A DNA stretch of 5,554 nt from an uncultured Clostridia bacterium (GCA_945918815.1 CAMEIU010000140.1:1-5554), one strand, 5' to 3'. Numbered from the stretch's first letter, positions 1 to 5,447 are shown. Made by a program: numbers and translations. The notes: generated from the sequence alone by a model not told the origin.

Positions 1-403
1 CTTCAATGCAGCTGCCGCCGGTGGAGATCAGATCCTCCACCACGACCACCTTCTGGCCCGGCTCCAACCGGCCCTCGATCTGGTTCTGACGGCCATGGTC
101 CTTCTTGCCGGAGCGGACATAGCCCATGGGCAGGCCCAGAATGTGGGCGGTGATGGCCGCGTGGGCGATGCCGGCGGTGGAGGTGCCCATGAGCACGTCC
201 ACGTCCGGGTACTTCTCCCGGATCAGGTCGGCCAGGGCGTTCTCCACATCGTTGCGGACCTCCGGCGCGGTCAGGGTCAGCCGGTTGTCACAGTACACCG
301 GGCTCTTGATGCCGCTGGCCCAGGTGAACGGCTCCCAGGGCCGGAAGAACACGGCCTTGATCTTCAAAAGATCCTTGGCAATGACGGTCTGTACGTTTTC
401 CAT
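1..403 (-). CDS. pyrE: Orotate phosphoribosyltransferase, N-terminal 134 residues (runs off the left edge)
   Basis: PyrE transfers the phosphoribosyl group of PRPP to orotate to give OMP, the fifth step of UMP synthesis, in the cytoplasm. The visible part starts MENVQTVIAKDLLKIKAVFF and reads to residue 134, where the window ends; the family is usually about 200-215 residues, so roughly the last third is outside. The PRPP-binding signature VVVVEDLISTGGS is at residues 119-131. The catalytic loop, with R97, K100, K101 and H103 followed by GRQNQIEG, precedes it. The ATG at 403 is preceded by an AAGGAGG ribosome binding site at 409-415 with 5 nt spacing, so the start is secure. It begins 19 nt after the pyrF stop and is probably on the same mRNA. 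Nothing in the visible part is odd; the identification is firm from the signature plus the pyrF neighbour. Confidence 0.96.
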   Translation of the reverse strand, partial: MENVQTVIAKDLLKIKAVFFRPWEPFTWASGIKSPVYCDNRLTLTAPEVRNDVENALADLIREKYPDVDVLMGTSTAGIAHAAITAHILGLPMGYVRSGKKDHGRQNQIEGRLEPGQKVVVVEDLISTGGSCIE

Positions 404-422
404 AATATCCTCCTTCGGTTGC

Positions 423-1121
423 TTAGTCTACAAATTCAGCAATGCACCGCTCGTAGGCGGCAACGGGGTCGGCGGCTGCGGTGATGGGGCGGCCGACAAC
501 GATATAGTCGGAGCCGATGGCCTTGGCCTGGGCCGGGGTCATGACCCGGACCTGGTCGCCCTTGTCGCCGTCGGCGAAGCGGACGCCGGGGGTCACGGTC
601 AGGAATTCCCTGCCGCAGGCGTTGTGGACCGTCTCGGCCTCCCGGGGGGAGCAGACCACGCCGTCCAGGCCCGCTTCCTTGGCGCACTGGGCGTAGTGCA
701 TGACCACCTGGTCCATGGGGGCGTCGATGAGCAGATCGGACTTCATGGCCTCCGGGCTGGTGGAGGTCAGCTGGGTCACGGCGATGAGCAGGGGACGGCT
801 GCCGTCGGGCCGGGTCAGGCCCTCCAGAGCGGCCTCCATCATGGTCTTGGTGCCGCCGGCGTGGAGATTGCACATGTCCACATCCAGCCGGGACAGGACC
901 GCCATGGCCTTCTTGACGGTGTTGGGAATGTCGTGGAGCTTCAGGTCCAGGAAGATCTGATGGCCTCTGGCCTTCAAATCCCGGACGATCTGGGGACCTT
1001 CGGCATAGTAGAGCTCCATGCCGATCTTGATAAAGGGCTTGCGGCCCGTGAACTGATCCAGGAAGTTCAGCGTGGCTTCCTTGCTGGCAAAATCACAGGC
1101 AATGATGACGTCTTTTCCCAT
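423..1121 (-). CDS. pyrF: Orotidine 5'-phosphate decarboxylase (232 aa)
   Basis: PyrF decarboxylates OMP to UMP, the last step of the pathway. The protein is a single TIM barrel of normal bacterial length. The signature LDLKLHDIPNTV is at residues 58-69; with D10 and K32 it gives the D/K-D-K-D active-site array (K32, D59, K61, D64). TPGVRF (177-182) and VVGRPIT (208-214) form the phosphate-binding end of the barrel. I chose the ATG at 1121 (MGKDVIIACDF) because AAAGGAGA lies 7 nt upstream and the barrel begins there. The frame stays open upstream to a TTG at 1157, but those extra residues (SIVNC...) are translated heptamer repeat and have no ribosome binding site. The gene ends in TAA 19 nt before pyrE. 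It is separated from pyrD by a 228-nt gap filled by a repeat. Confidence 0.97.
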   Translation of the reverse strand: MGKDVIIACDFASKEATLNFLDQFTGRKPFIKIGMELYYAEGPQIVRDLKARGHQIFLDLKLHDIPNTVKKAMAVLSRLDVDMCNLHAGGTKTMMEAALEGLTRPDGSRPLLIAVTQLTSTSPEAMKSDLLIDAPMDQVVMHYAQCAKEAGLDGVVCSPREAETVHNACGREFLTVTPGVRFADGDKGDQVRVMTPAQAKAIGSDYIVVGRPITAAADPVAAYERCIAEFVD

Positions 1122-1128
1122 GGTATTT

Positions 1129-1136
1129 TCTCCTTT
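1129..1136 (-). promoter_or_regulatory. Ribosome binding site that fixes the pyrF start
   Basis: AAAGGAGA on the minus strand lies 7 nt before the ATG at 1121. It excludes the in-frame TTG at 1157, which sits inside the heptamer repeat and lacks any purine-rich sequence upstream. The site begins only 6 nt after the end of the repeat array, so a long stem formed by the repeat would lie beside it but not cover it. Confidence 0.85.
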
Positions 1137-1142
1137 GAAGCA

Positions 1143-1354
1143 ATTGACAATTGACAATGGACAATTGACAATGAATGTATTTTCCTTCGGAAAATGATTG
1201 AAATGGAAATATTCCCGTAAGTGCGGCCCCGTGTGGCCGCCAGATGGTACGGTGTGCGGGCGGCCGCATGGGGCCGCCCCTACGGATATTCAACAAGCGG
1301 GTAAATTCATTCGTCGCGGAGCGACACCACAATTGTCAATTATCAATTGTCAAT
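1143..1354. repeat. Nested palindromic composite repeat between pyrD and pyrF
   Basis: About 212 nt with three levels of inverted symmetry. Outermost are heptamer arrays: four ATTGACA units at 1143-1170 (third is ATGGACA) and three TGTCAAT units at 1334-1354 (middle is TATCAAT). The arms 1143-1167 and 1330-1354 are inverted copies with two differences over 25 nt. Next inward, ATGAAT (1171-1176) faces ATTCAT (1305-1310). A small hairpin sits on each side: ATTTTCC/GGAAAAT (1179-1195) and GTCGC/GCGAC (1313-1325). The core is the GC-rich double hairpin at 1215-1285, listed separately. There is no coding potential and no T-tract, so it is not a standard terminator. The symmetry suggests an inserted, non-autonomous element or nested insertions; that is inference. 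The right array overlaps the last codons of pyrD. Confidence 0.8.
1215..1285 (-). repeat. GC-rich two-arm hairpin element, copy 2
   Basis: Two 27-nt arms (1215-1241 and 1259-1285) are imperfect inverted copies around a 17-nt centre. Each arm is itself a hairpin; the right one pairs GGGCGGCC (1258-1265) with GGCCGCCC (1272-1279). Read on the minus strand the whole element aligns end to end with the element at 4698-4763, including the asymmetric centre CGTACCATC (here 1243-1251 on the minus strand, there 4728-4736 on the plus strand). It is therefore the same repeat family in opposite orientation. The right arms of the two copies differ at only about two positions in 28. Type and origin are unknown from this sequence; it resembles REP- or MITE-like intergenic repeats. 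Confidence 0.8.
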
Positions 1355-2270
1355 TCGCTTTATGTGCAGCTCCGATGATTTCATTGAGACGATCAATGCT
1401 GTATTTCTCCATGACCTGGGGCAAATCCTCAATGATCATGGCGCAGGCGTAGGGGTTGACCAGGTTGGCTGCGCCGACTTCGACTGCCGTGGCGCCGGCC
1501 AGCATCATTTCGATCACATCCTCCGCCGTGGTCACGCCGCCCATGCCGACCACCGGGATGGACACGGCCTGGCTGACCTGGTAGACCATTCTTACCGCCA
1601 CGGGGAACACGCCGGGGCCGGAATAGCCGCCGGTGGTGTTGGCCAGGACGGGCTTCCGGGTCTTCAAATCAATGCGCATGCCCAGCAGGGTGTTGATGAG
1701 GCTGACACCGTCGGCGCCCGCGTCCTCGCAGGCCTTGGCGATGGACACGATGTCGGTGACGTTGGGGGACAGCTTGATGATCACCGGCTTGGTGGTCACG
1801 GCCTTGACGGCACGGGTGACCTCCGCCGCGGCTTCCGGGCAGGTGCCGAAGCTCATGCCGCCGCCGTGGACGTTGGGACAGGACACGTTGACCTCCAGCC
1901 AGCCGATGCCGTCCTCCTGATCCAGCCTCCGGCAGACCTCCACATATTCCTCCACGGAGAAGCCGGAGACGTTGGCCATGACCGGCTTGTGGAAGATCTT
2001 CCGCAGGGCGGGCAGCTCTTCGGCGATCACATGGTCCACGCCGGGATTTTGCAGGCCCACGGCGTTGAGCATGCCGCCCGGACATTCGGCGATTCTGGGC
2101 GTCGGGTTGCCGAACCTGGGATGGAGGGTGGTGCCCTTGAAGGAGAAGCTGCCCAGGATGTTGATGTCATAGTGCCGGTGGAATTCCTGGCCGAAGCCGA
2201 AGGTGCCGCTGGCCGGGATCACCGGGTTGTCCAGCGTGATGCCGCAGAGGGTGACTTTGGTATCTACCAT
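1350..2270 (-). CDS. pyrD: Dihydroorotate dehydrogenase, class 1B catalytic subunit (306 aa)
   Basis: PyrD (PyrDB) oxidises dihydroorotate to orotate on FMN and passes electrons to PyrK and then NAD+. It is a full-length FMN TIM barrel. Residues seen include K45 in SFKGTT, the substrate loop MLNAVGLQNPG (67-77), the class 1 catalytic cysteine C131 in NVSCPN (128-133), K166 in IIKLSPN, and the FMN-phosphate segment VVGMGGV (240-246). The cysteine base and the PyrK partner separate it from membrane-bound class 2 enzymes, which use serine. The ATG at 2270 overlaps the pyrK stop by 7 nt and is preceded by GGGAGG at 2278-2283, so translation is probably coupled, fitting equal subunit supply. At the 3' end, the last codon and TGA stop (1350-1352) fall within the heptamer array of the repeat at 1143-1354, so the C-terminal tail HKAN may have been changed by that insertion. 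Confidence 0.97.
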   Translation of the reverse strand: MVDTKVTLCGITLDNPVIPASGTFGFGQEFHRHYDINILGSFSFKGTTLHPRFGNPTPRIAECPGGMLNAVGLQNPGVDHVIAEELPALRKIFHKPVMANVSGFSVEEYVEVCRRLDQEDGIGWLEVNVSCPNVHGGGMSFGTCPEAAAEVTRAVKAVTTKPVIIKLSPNVTDIVSIAKACEDAGADGVSLINTLLGMRIDLKTRKPVLANTTGGYSGPGVFPVAVRMVYQVSQAVSIPVVGMGGVTTAEDVIEMMLAGATAVEVGAANLVNPYACAMIIEDLPQVMEKYSIDRLNEIIGAAHKAN

Positions 2271-2998
2271 ACGATTTCCTCCCGTTCCAGGACGGGGCCG
2301 TCCTTGCAGATGCGCTTGTTGCCGTACTTGGTCTTGCAGGTGCAGCCCATGCAGGCGCCGAAGCCGCAGCCCATGCGCTCCTCAAAGCTGAACTGGCCGC
2401 CGGTGACGGCGGTCTTCTCAATGGCCTTGAACATGGGCATGGGGCCGCAGGTGTAGAAGTAGGTATAAGAAAGGTCCTTCATGACGTCGGTGACGAAGCC
2501 CTTCACGCCGTAGGAGCCGTCCACGGTGGTGACGAAGACCTTGGCCCCCAGGGCCTTGAATTCTTCCTCACAGAAAATCTCGTCCTTCGTGTTGAAGCCG
2601 AGAATGACGGTCACGTCCTTGCCCTGGGCCAGGAGCTTTTTGGCAAGGCCGTACATGGGCGGCACACCGACGCCGCCGCCGATGAGCAGGGGAGACGGGC
2701 CGGATTTCGTGAGGTCGTAGCCGTTGCCCAGGCCCAGGAGAACGTCCACACTGGCTTGACCGCCCCACAGGTGGGACATGGCTTCCGTGCCCTTGCCGAC
2801 GATCTTATAGATCAGGGTGACGCTGCCCTCGTCCCAGTCGCAGACGGAGATGGGCCGCCGGAGGTACAGGCCGTCCAGCTTCAGATTGACGAACTGGCCT
2901 GGGGCGGTGATGGAGGCGGTATCGGCCTTCAGCCGCATCCGCCAGACGGAATCGGTCAGGGGCTTGTTTTCCAAAACCGAACAGATTTGCTGGTCCAT
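2264..2998 (-). CDS. pyrK: Dihydroorotate dehydrogenase electron-transfer subunit (FAD, 2Fe-2S; 244 aa)
   Basis: PyrK carries electrons from the FMN of PyrD through a 2Fe-2S cluster and FAD to NAD+, in a PyrD2-PyrK2 complex. Domains in order: a ferredoxin-reductase-type FAD domain with LRRPIS (46-51); a NAD-binding domain with IGGGVGVPP (106-114) and the C-terminal TCGPMPMF (183-190); and a cluster domain with C211-x4-C216-x2-C219-x11-C231, matching PyrK spacing. C221 is an extra cysteine between the ligands. I chose the ATG at 2998 (MDQQICSVLENK) because AAAGGAG lies 5 nt upstream and the FAD domain begins shortly after. The frame is open up to 3100, but that extension is the translated repeat at 3028-3132. 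The stop overlaps the pyrD start. The gene lies 370 nt after pyrC with two repeats between. Confidence 0.97.
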   Translation of the reverse strand: MDQQICSVLENKPLTDSVWRMRLKADTASITAPGQFVNLKLDGLYLRRPISVCDWDEGSVTLIYKIVGKGTEAMSHLWGGQASVDVLLGLGNGYDLTKSGPSPLLIGGGVGVPPMYGLAKKLLAQGKDVTVILGFNTKDEIFCEEEFKALGAKVFVTTVDGSYGVKGFVTDVMKDLSYTYFYTCGPMPMFKAIEKTAVTGGQFSFEERMGCGFGACMGCTCKTKYGNKRICKDGPVLEREEIVW

Positions 2999-3003
2999 AA
3001 ATG

Positions 3004-3010
3004 CTCCTTT
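3004..3010 (-). promoter_or_regulatory. Ribosome binding site that fixes the pyrK start
   Basis: AAAGGAG on the minus strand ends 5 nt before the ATG at 2998. It supports a 244-residue PyrK and argues against the 278-residue version beginning at 3100 inside the upstream repeat. Confidence 0.85.
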
Positions 3011-3027
3011 CCATAGATGGGTCGGAA

Positions 3028-3132
3028 TGTAGGGCGCGACGACCCCGGCGCGCCGTGGCAGTGGGACATGGTACAAATCTTCGACAAGCGGCACGCCCAA
3101 TGGCGGTCCAGACTGGCTTCTCTTGCCCTACA
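3028..3132. repeat. 105-nt intergenic element with 8-nt terminal inverted repeats
   Basis: The ends are TGTAGGGC (3028-3035) and GCCCTACA (3125-3132), a perfect 8-nt inverted pair. Just inside the left end is a GC hairpin, GGCGCG (3033-3038) with CGCGCC (3049-3054), loop 10 nt. This terminal layout (GTAGGG then a GC hairpin) resembles the arms of the two-hairpin elements at 1215-1285 and 4698-4763, so it may be a distant relative. It lies 18 nt upstream of the pyrK ribosome binding site, inside the probable pyrC-pyrK transcript. Read on the minus strand it keeps the pyrK frame open from 3100, which would mislead start prediction. No transposase or other gene is inside. I see no obvious target duplication at its ends. 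Confidence 0.6.
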
Positions 3133-3170
3133 GGGCCGTGTGTCCCCTAAGTAAACGCTGATAAAAACGT

Positions 3171-3313
3171 ATGTCATTGCGAGGAGCGAAGCGACGTGGC
3201 AATCCGCATCCCCAAATGTTCCGATTGTATTAAACTTTCCAGCAAATCGTACTGCTTACAGAGGGAGAAACGGATTGCCACGACCAGTCTGCGGACTGGT
3301 CTCGCAATGACAT
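3171..3313. repeat. 143-nt two-tier inverted repeat (ATGTCATTGCGAG family)
   Basis: The outer arms ATGTCATTGCGAG (3171-3183) and its exact complement (3301-3313) are 13 nt. The inner arms GTGGCAATCCG (3196-3206) and its exact complement (3271-3281) are 11 nt. Between outer and inner arms the two sides differ: the left has a 12-nt GAGCGAAGCGAC segment (3184-3195), the right a 19-nt segment containing a 7-bp hairpin ACCAGTC/GACTGGT (3283-3300). A 64-nt centre (3207-3270) has no reading frame of note. From memory, intergenic repeats beginning TCATTGCGAG and containing GGCAATCC are common in many bacterial genomes, including gut Clostridia; I cannot check that here. Because both sides share arms but not inserts, it looks like two solo units facing each other, not one simple palindrome. 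Confidence 0.75.
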
Positions 3314-3368
3314 GGAAGGAATAAATCAGTGTTTCCTCAAAGAAAGCACGAGGGTGCGTCCTTACATT

Positions 3369-4571
3369 TCAATTTGTTTTCCAAACAACATTCCCATCGC
3401 AGACCGTCATGACGCAGCGGCCATAGACCTCCATGCCGGTGAAGGGGCTGGCTTTGCCCTGGCTCAGGAAATTTTTGGGGTCGATGGTGTAGGCTTCATC
3501 CAGCTTCCAGACGCTCCAGTCGTCGCCGATGGGCAGGCCGAACCGCTTCCGGGGGTTCACGGCCAGCAGCTCCACGAGCCGTTCCAGAGACAGGATGCCC
3601 GGCTTCACCAGCTTTGTATACAGCACTGGGAAGGCCGTCTCGATGCCGGTGACGCCCATGGCCGATTTCTCCAGACCCCGGGATTTTTCCTCCAGGCTGT
3701 GGGGCGCGTGGTCCGTGGCGATCATGTCGATGGTGCCGTCCAGCAGGCCCTCGAGCAAAGCCTCCCGGTCGGACCGGTCCCGGAGGGGCGGGTTCATTTT
3801 GAACCGTCCGTCCTCCTGCAAATCCCCGTCGTCCAGGGTCAGATAGTGGGGCCCGGTCTCGCAGGTCACGTTGACGCCGGACTTCTTGGCCTGGCGGATC
3901 AGTTCCACGCTCTCCTTGGTGGAGATGTGGCACACATGGTAGGCGCAGCCGGTTTCGGCGGCCAGCTCCAGGTCTCTCTGAATGGGGCCCCACTCGCTTT
4001 CGGAGCAGATGCCCCGGTGGCCGTGGGCCCTGGCGTATTGGCCGTCGTGAATATAGCCGCCATGGAGCAGGCCGTTGTCCTCACAGTGGGCGGCGATGAT
4101 TTTTCCAAGCCGTTTGGCTTCCAGCATGGCTTCCTTCATCATGGCCCGGTCCTGGACGCCCCGTCCGTCGTCGGAGAAGGCGCAGACCCGGGGGGCCATG
4201 ACTTCCAGCTCCGCCAGCGTCTCGCCCTTTTCCCCCAGGGTGATGGCCCCGTAGGGATAGACGTGGATGCAGGCGTCTTTCTCAATGATTTCCTCCTGGA
4301 CCTTGAGGTGCTCGTCCGTGTCCGGTATCGGGTTCAGGTTCGGCATGGCGCAGACGGCGGTGTAGCCGCCATGGGCCGCCGCCCGGGTCCCGGAGGCAAT
4401 GGTCTCCTTATAAGAAAAACCCGGCTCCCGCAGATGCACATGCACATCCGCGAAACCGGGAAACACGGTATAAACACAATCACGGGGAAGAATGGAAAGA
4501 CGGCCCCCCAAATTGGGAATCGGAAGTCCGGCGGACACAAAACGGATGGTAGGCGTAATTTCGTGCAGCAT
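3369..4571 (-). CDS. pyrC: Dihydroorotase, class I (400 aa)
   Basis: PyrC closes carbamoyl-aspartate to dihydroorotate, the third pathway step, as a cytoplasmic zinc amidohydrolase. Visible metal and catalytic residues are H44 and H46 in DVHVHLREPG (42-51), the class I bridging aspartate D134 in FSDDG (132-136), H162 in AHCED, H215 in CHIST, and the catalytic D287 in TDHAPH (286-291). Substrate-binding MPN (76-78) and the MNPPLR loop (259-264) are present. I chose the ATG at 4571 because AAAGGAG sits 6 nt upstream and a strong promoter lies just before that; the open frame further upstream runs through promoter and repeat. The N-terminal region before PGFADVHVH is only about 37 residues, some 15 shorter than in well-known class I enzymes, so the small beta domain is reduced. 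It ends in TGA 370 nt before pyrK. Confidence 0.96.
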   Translation of the reverse strand: MLHEITPTIRFVSAGLPIPNLGGRLSILPRDCVYTVFPGFADVHVHLREPGFSYKETIASGTRAAAHGGYTAVCAMPNLNPIPDTDEHLKVQEEIIEKDACIHVYPYGAITLGEKGETLAELEVMAPRVCAFSDDGRGVQDRAMMKEAMLEAKRLGKIIAAHCEDNGLLHGGYIHDGQYARAHGHRGICSESEWGPIQRDLELAAETGCAYHVCHISTKESVELIRQAKKSGVNVTCETGPHYLTLDDGDLQEDGRFKMNPPLRDRSDREALLEGLLDGTIDMIATDHAPHSLEEKSRGLEKSAMGVTGIETAFPVLYTKLVKPGILSLERLVELLAVNPRKRFGLPIGDDWSVWKLDEAYTIDPKNFLSQGKASPFTGMEVYGRCVMTVCDGNVVWKTN

Positions 4572-4577
4572 GAACGG

Positions 4578-4584
4578 CTCCTTT
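4578..4584 (-). promoter_or_regulatory. Ribosome binding site that fixes the pyrC start
   Basis: AAAGGAG on the minus strand lies 6 nt before the ATG at 4571. The frame is open to 4748, but the upstream part would cross the promoter at 4618-4646 and the repeat at 4698-4763, so this site decides the start. Confidence 0.85.
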
Positions 4585-4617
4585 CCAGTCCAGCGGAACT
4601 CTTTCGTTATCTGGCTT

Positions 4618-4646
4618 ATTATAGCAACCAGGCATTTCTTCGTCAA
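4618..4646 (-). promoter_or_regulatory. Sigma-A-type promoter for pyrC and the pyr genes
   Basis: On the minus strand the -35 box TTGACG (4646-4641) and the -10 box TATAAT (4623-4618) are separated by exactly 17 nt, and the -10 carries the extended TG motif (TGCTATAAT). Five of six and six of six positions match the consensus. Transcription should start near 4610-4612, giving a leader of about 40 nt before the pyrC ATG. That leader has room for a ribosome binding site but not for a PyrR-type attenuator with terminator and antiterminator, and I see neither. It is the best promoter in the window and makes pyrC independent of nth. Confidence 0.8.
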
Positions 4647-4697
4647 TTGGAGAAAATGCCGAAAAATCAGGAATTTGCCCGTTTGCCAATGATGGCG

Positions 4698-4763
4698 CAG
4701 GGGCGAGTCTTGCGGTGGCCCGCCGTGCGTACCATCGGGCGGCCGCAAGGGCCGCCCCTACGG
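4698..4763 (+). repeat. GC-rich two-arm hairpin element, copy 1
   Basis: The right arm (4737-4763) is a perfect hairpin, GGGCGGCC (4737-4744) with GGCCGCCC (4750-4757), loop GCAAG. The left arm (4698-4724) is a degenerate inverted copy, and the centre is GTGCGTACCATC (4725-4736). The same element lies inverted at 1215-1285. It fills much of the nth-pyrC gap, ending 18 nt from the nth stop. A strong stem without a T-tract on either strand does not make a standard terminator, though it could slow polymerase or protect the 3' end of the nth mRNA; that is speculation. Confidence 0.8.
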
Positions 4764-4781
4764 TGAATCAGGCAGGCGTGG

Positions 4782-5417
4782 TTATTCCCCTGTAAACGCC
4801 TTGCAGCAGGGGGCCAGGGTGCAGTTCTGGCACTGGGGGTTCCTTGCGGTGCAGACGGCTCTTCCGTGGAGGACGATCCGGTGGCAGAAGTCGGAGCTTT
4901 CCTCCGGCGGCAGGATGGCACGGAGCTGGGTTTCCACCTTTTCCGGCTCCTTCCCCTGGGCCAGGCCCAGCTTGTTGGTGATGCGGATGCAGTGGGTGTC
5001 GCAGACCACCGCGCCGGGGGCCTGGTACAGATCGCCCAGGAGCAGATTGGCCGTCTTCCGCCCCACGCCGGGCAGGGACAGCAGCTCCTCCATGGTGCCG
5101 GGGACCTTGCCGCCGAACCGCTCCAAAAGGGCCTGACAGGCCAGGACGATGTCCCGGGCCTTGTGATGATAGAAGCCGCAGGAGCGGACGTATTCCTCCA
5201 CCTCGGCCACGTCGGCCTGGGCGAAGGACTCCAGGGTCGGGAACCGCCGGAACAGGGACGGGGTCACCTGATTGACCCGCTCGTCGGTACACTGGGCCGA
5301 CAGCCGGACGGCGATCATCAGCTCATAGTCCTTCTCCGATTCCAGGGCGCACTTCGGATCCGGGTAGGCCTCCTTCAACGCTTCGATGATTGCCGAAACC
5401 TTCTCCTGCATGTCCAT
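4782..5417 (-). CDS. nth: Endonuclease III, DNA glycosylase/AP lyase (211 aa)
   Basis: Nth removes oxidised pyrimidines from DNA and cleaves the abasic strand in base-excision repair. The protein is the usual length and has all expected parts: LSAQCTDERVN (39-49), the helix-hairpin-helix LPGVGRKTAN (115-124) with catalytic lysine K121, catalytic aspartate D140 in CDTH (139-142), and the C-terminal 4Fe-4S ligands C189-x6-C196-x2-C199-x5-C205 (C204 is an extra neighbour). I chose the ATG at 5417 (MDMQEKV); GAGG at 5425-5428 is 7 nt upstream. A second ATG two codons later is possible. The frame is open upstream to about 5513, but that stretch contains the promoter and encodes low-complexity residues. 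It is unrelated to pyrimidine synthesis. It lies 210 nt upstream of pyrC, which has its own promoter, so sharing an mRNA is possible but not needed. Confidence 0.96.
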   Translation of the reverse strand: MDMQEKVSAIIEALKEAYPDPKCALESEKDYELMIAVRLSAQCTDERVNQVTPSLFRRFPTLESFAQADVAEVEEYVRSCGFYHHKARDIVLACQALLERFGGKVPGTMEELLSLPGVGRKTANLLLGDLYQAPGAVVCDTHCIRITNKLGLAQGKEPEKVETQLRAILPPEESSDFCHRIVLHGRAVCTARNPQCQNCTLAPCCKAFTGE

Positions 5418-5447
5418 AAAAACGCCTCGTTTCGTCGGTTTTCTACC

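Noticed and set aside
1144..1172. TTGACA units in the heptamer array as -35 boxes of an internal promoter
   Set aside because: No acceptable -10 hexamer is found 16-18 nt downstream on either strand; the best on the plus strand is GACAAT, itself part of the array.
1143..1354. Heptamer arrays as a CRISPR or a true tandem repeat locus
   Set aside because: Units are 7 nt with no spacers and are arranged as two facing arrays, unlike CRISPR repeats of about 23-40 nt with unique spacers.
3207..3270. TACAAT in the centre of the 143-nt repeat as a promoter -10 for pyrK
   Set aside because: No -35 match exists at 16-18 nt and no extended TG motif is present.
3346..3357. GCAC/GTGC hairpin followed by a T-rich stretch on the minus strand just after pyrC, as a terminator
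   Set aside because: The stem is only 4 bp and the following TTTCTTT is interrupted. It is too weak to call as an intrinsic terminator, and pyrK continues the pathway downstream.
4737..4757. Strong GC hairpin after nth as an intrinsic terminator
   Set aside because: The 8-bp stem is strong, but no T-tract follows on either strand and the same sequence recurs as a dispersed repeat.
3312..4766. A 484-codon open frame on the plus strand opposite pyrC, with similar long antisense frames at 126-1154, 1347-2456 and 4866-5516
   Set aside because: Each lies opposite a real conserved enzyme gene, is rich in Gly, Ala, His, Asp and Val in the way antisense frames of GC-rich genes are, lacks recognisable domains and runs through repeats. 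They are antisense shadows.
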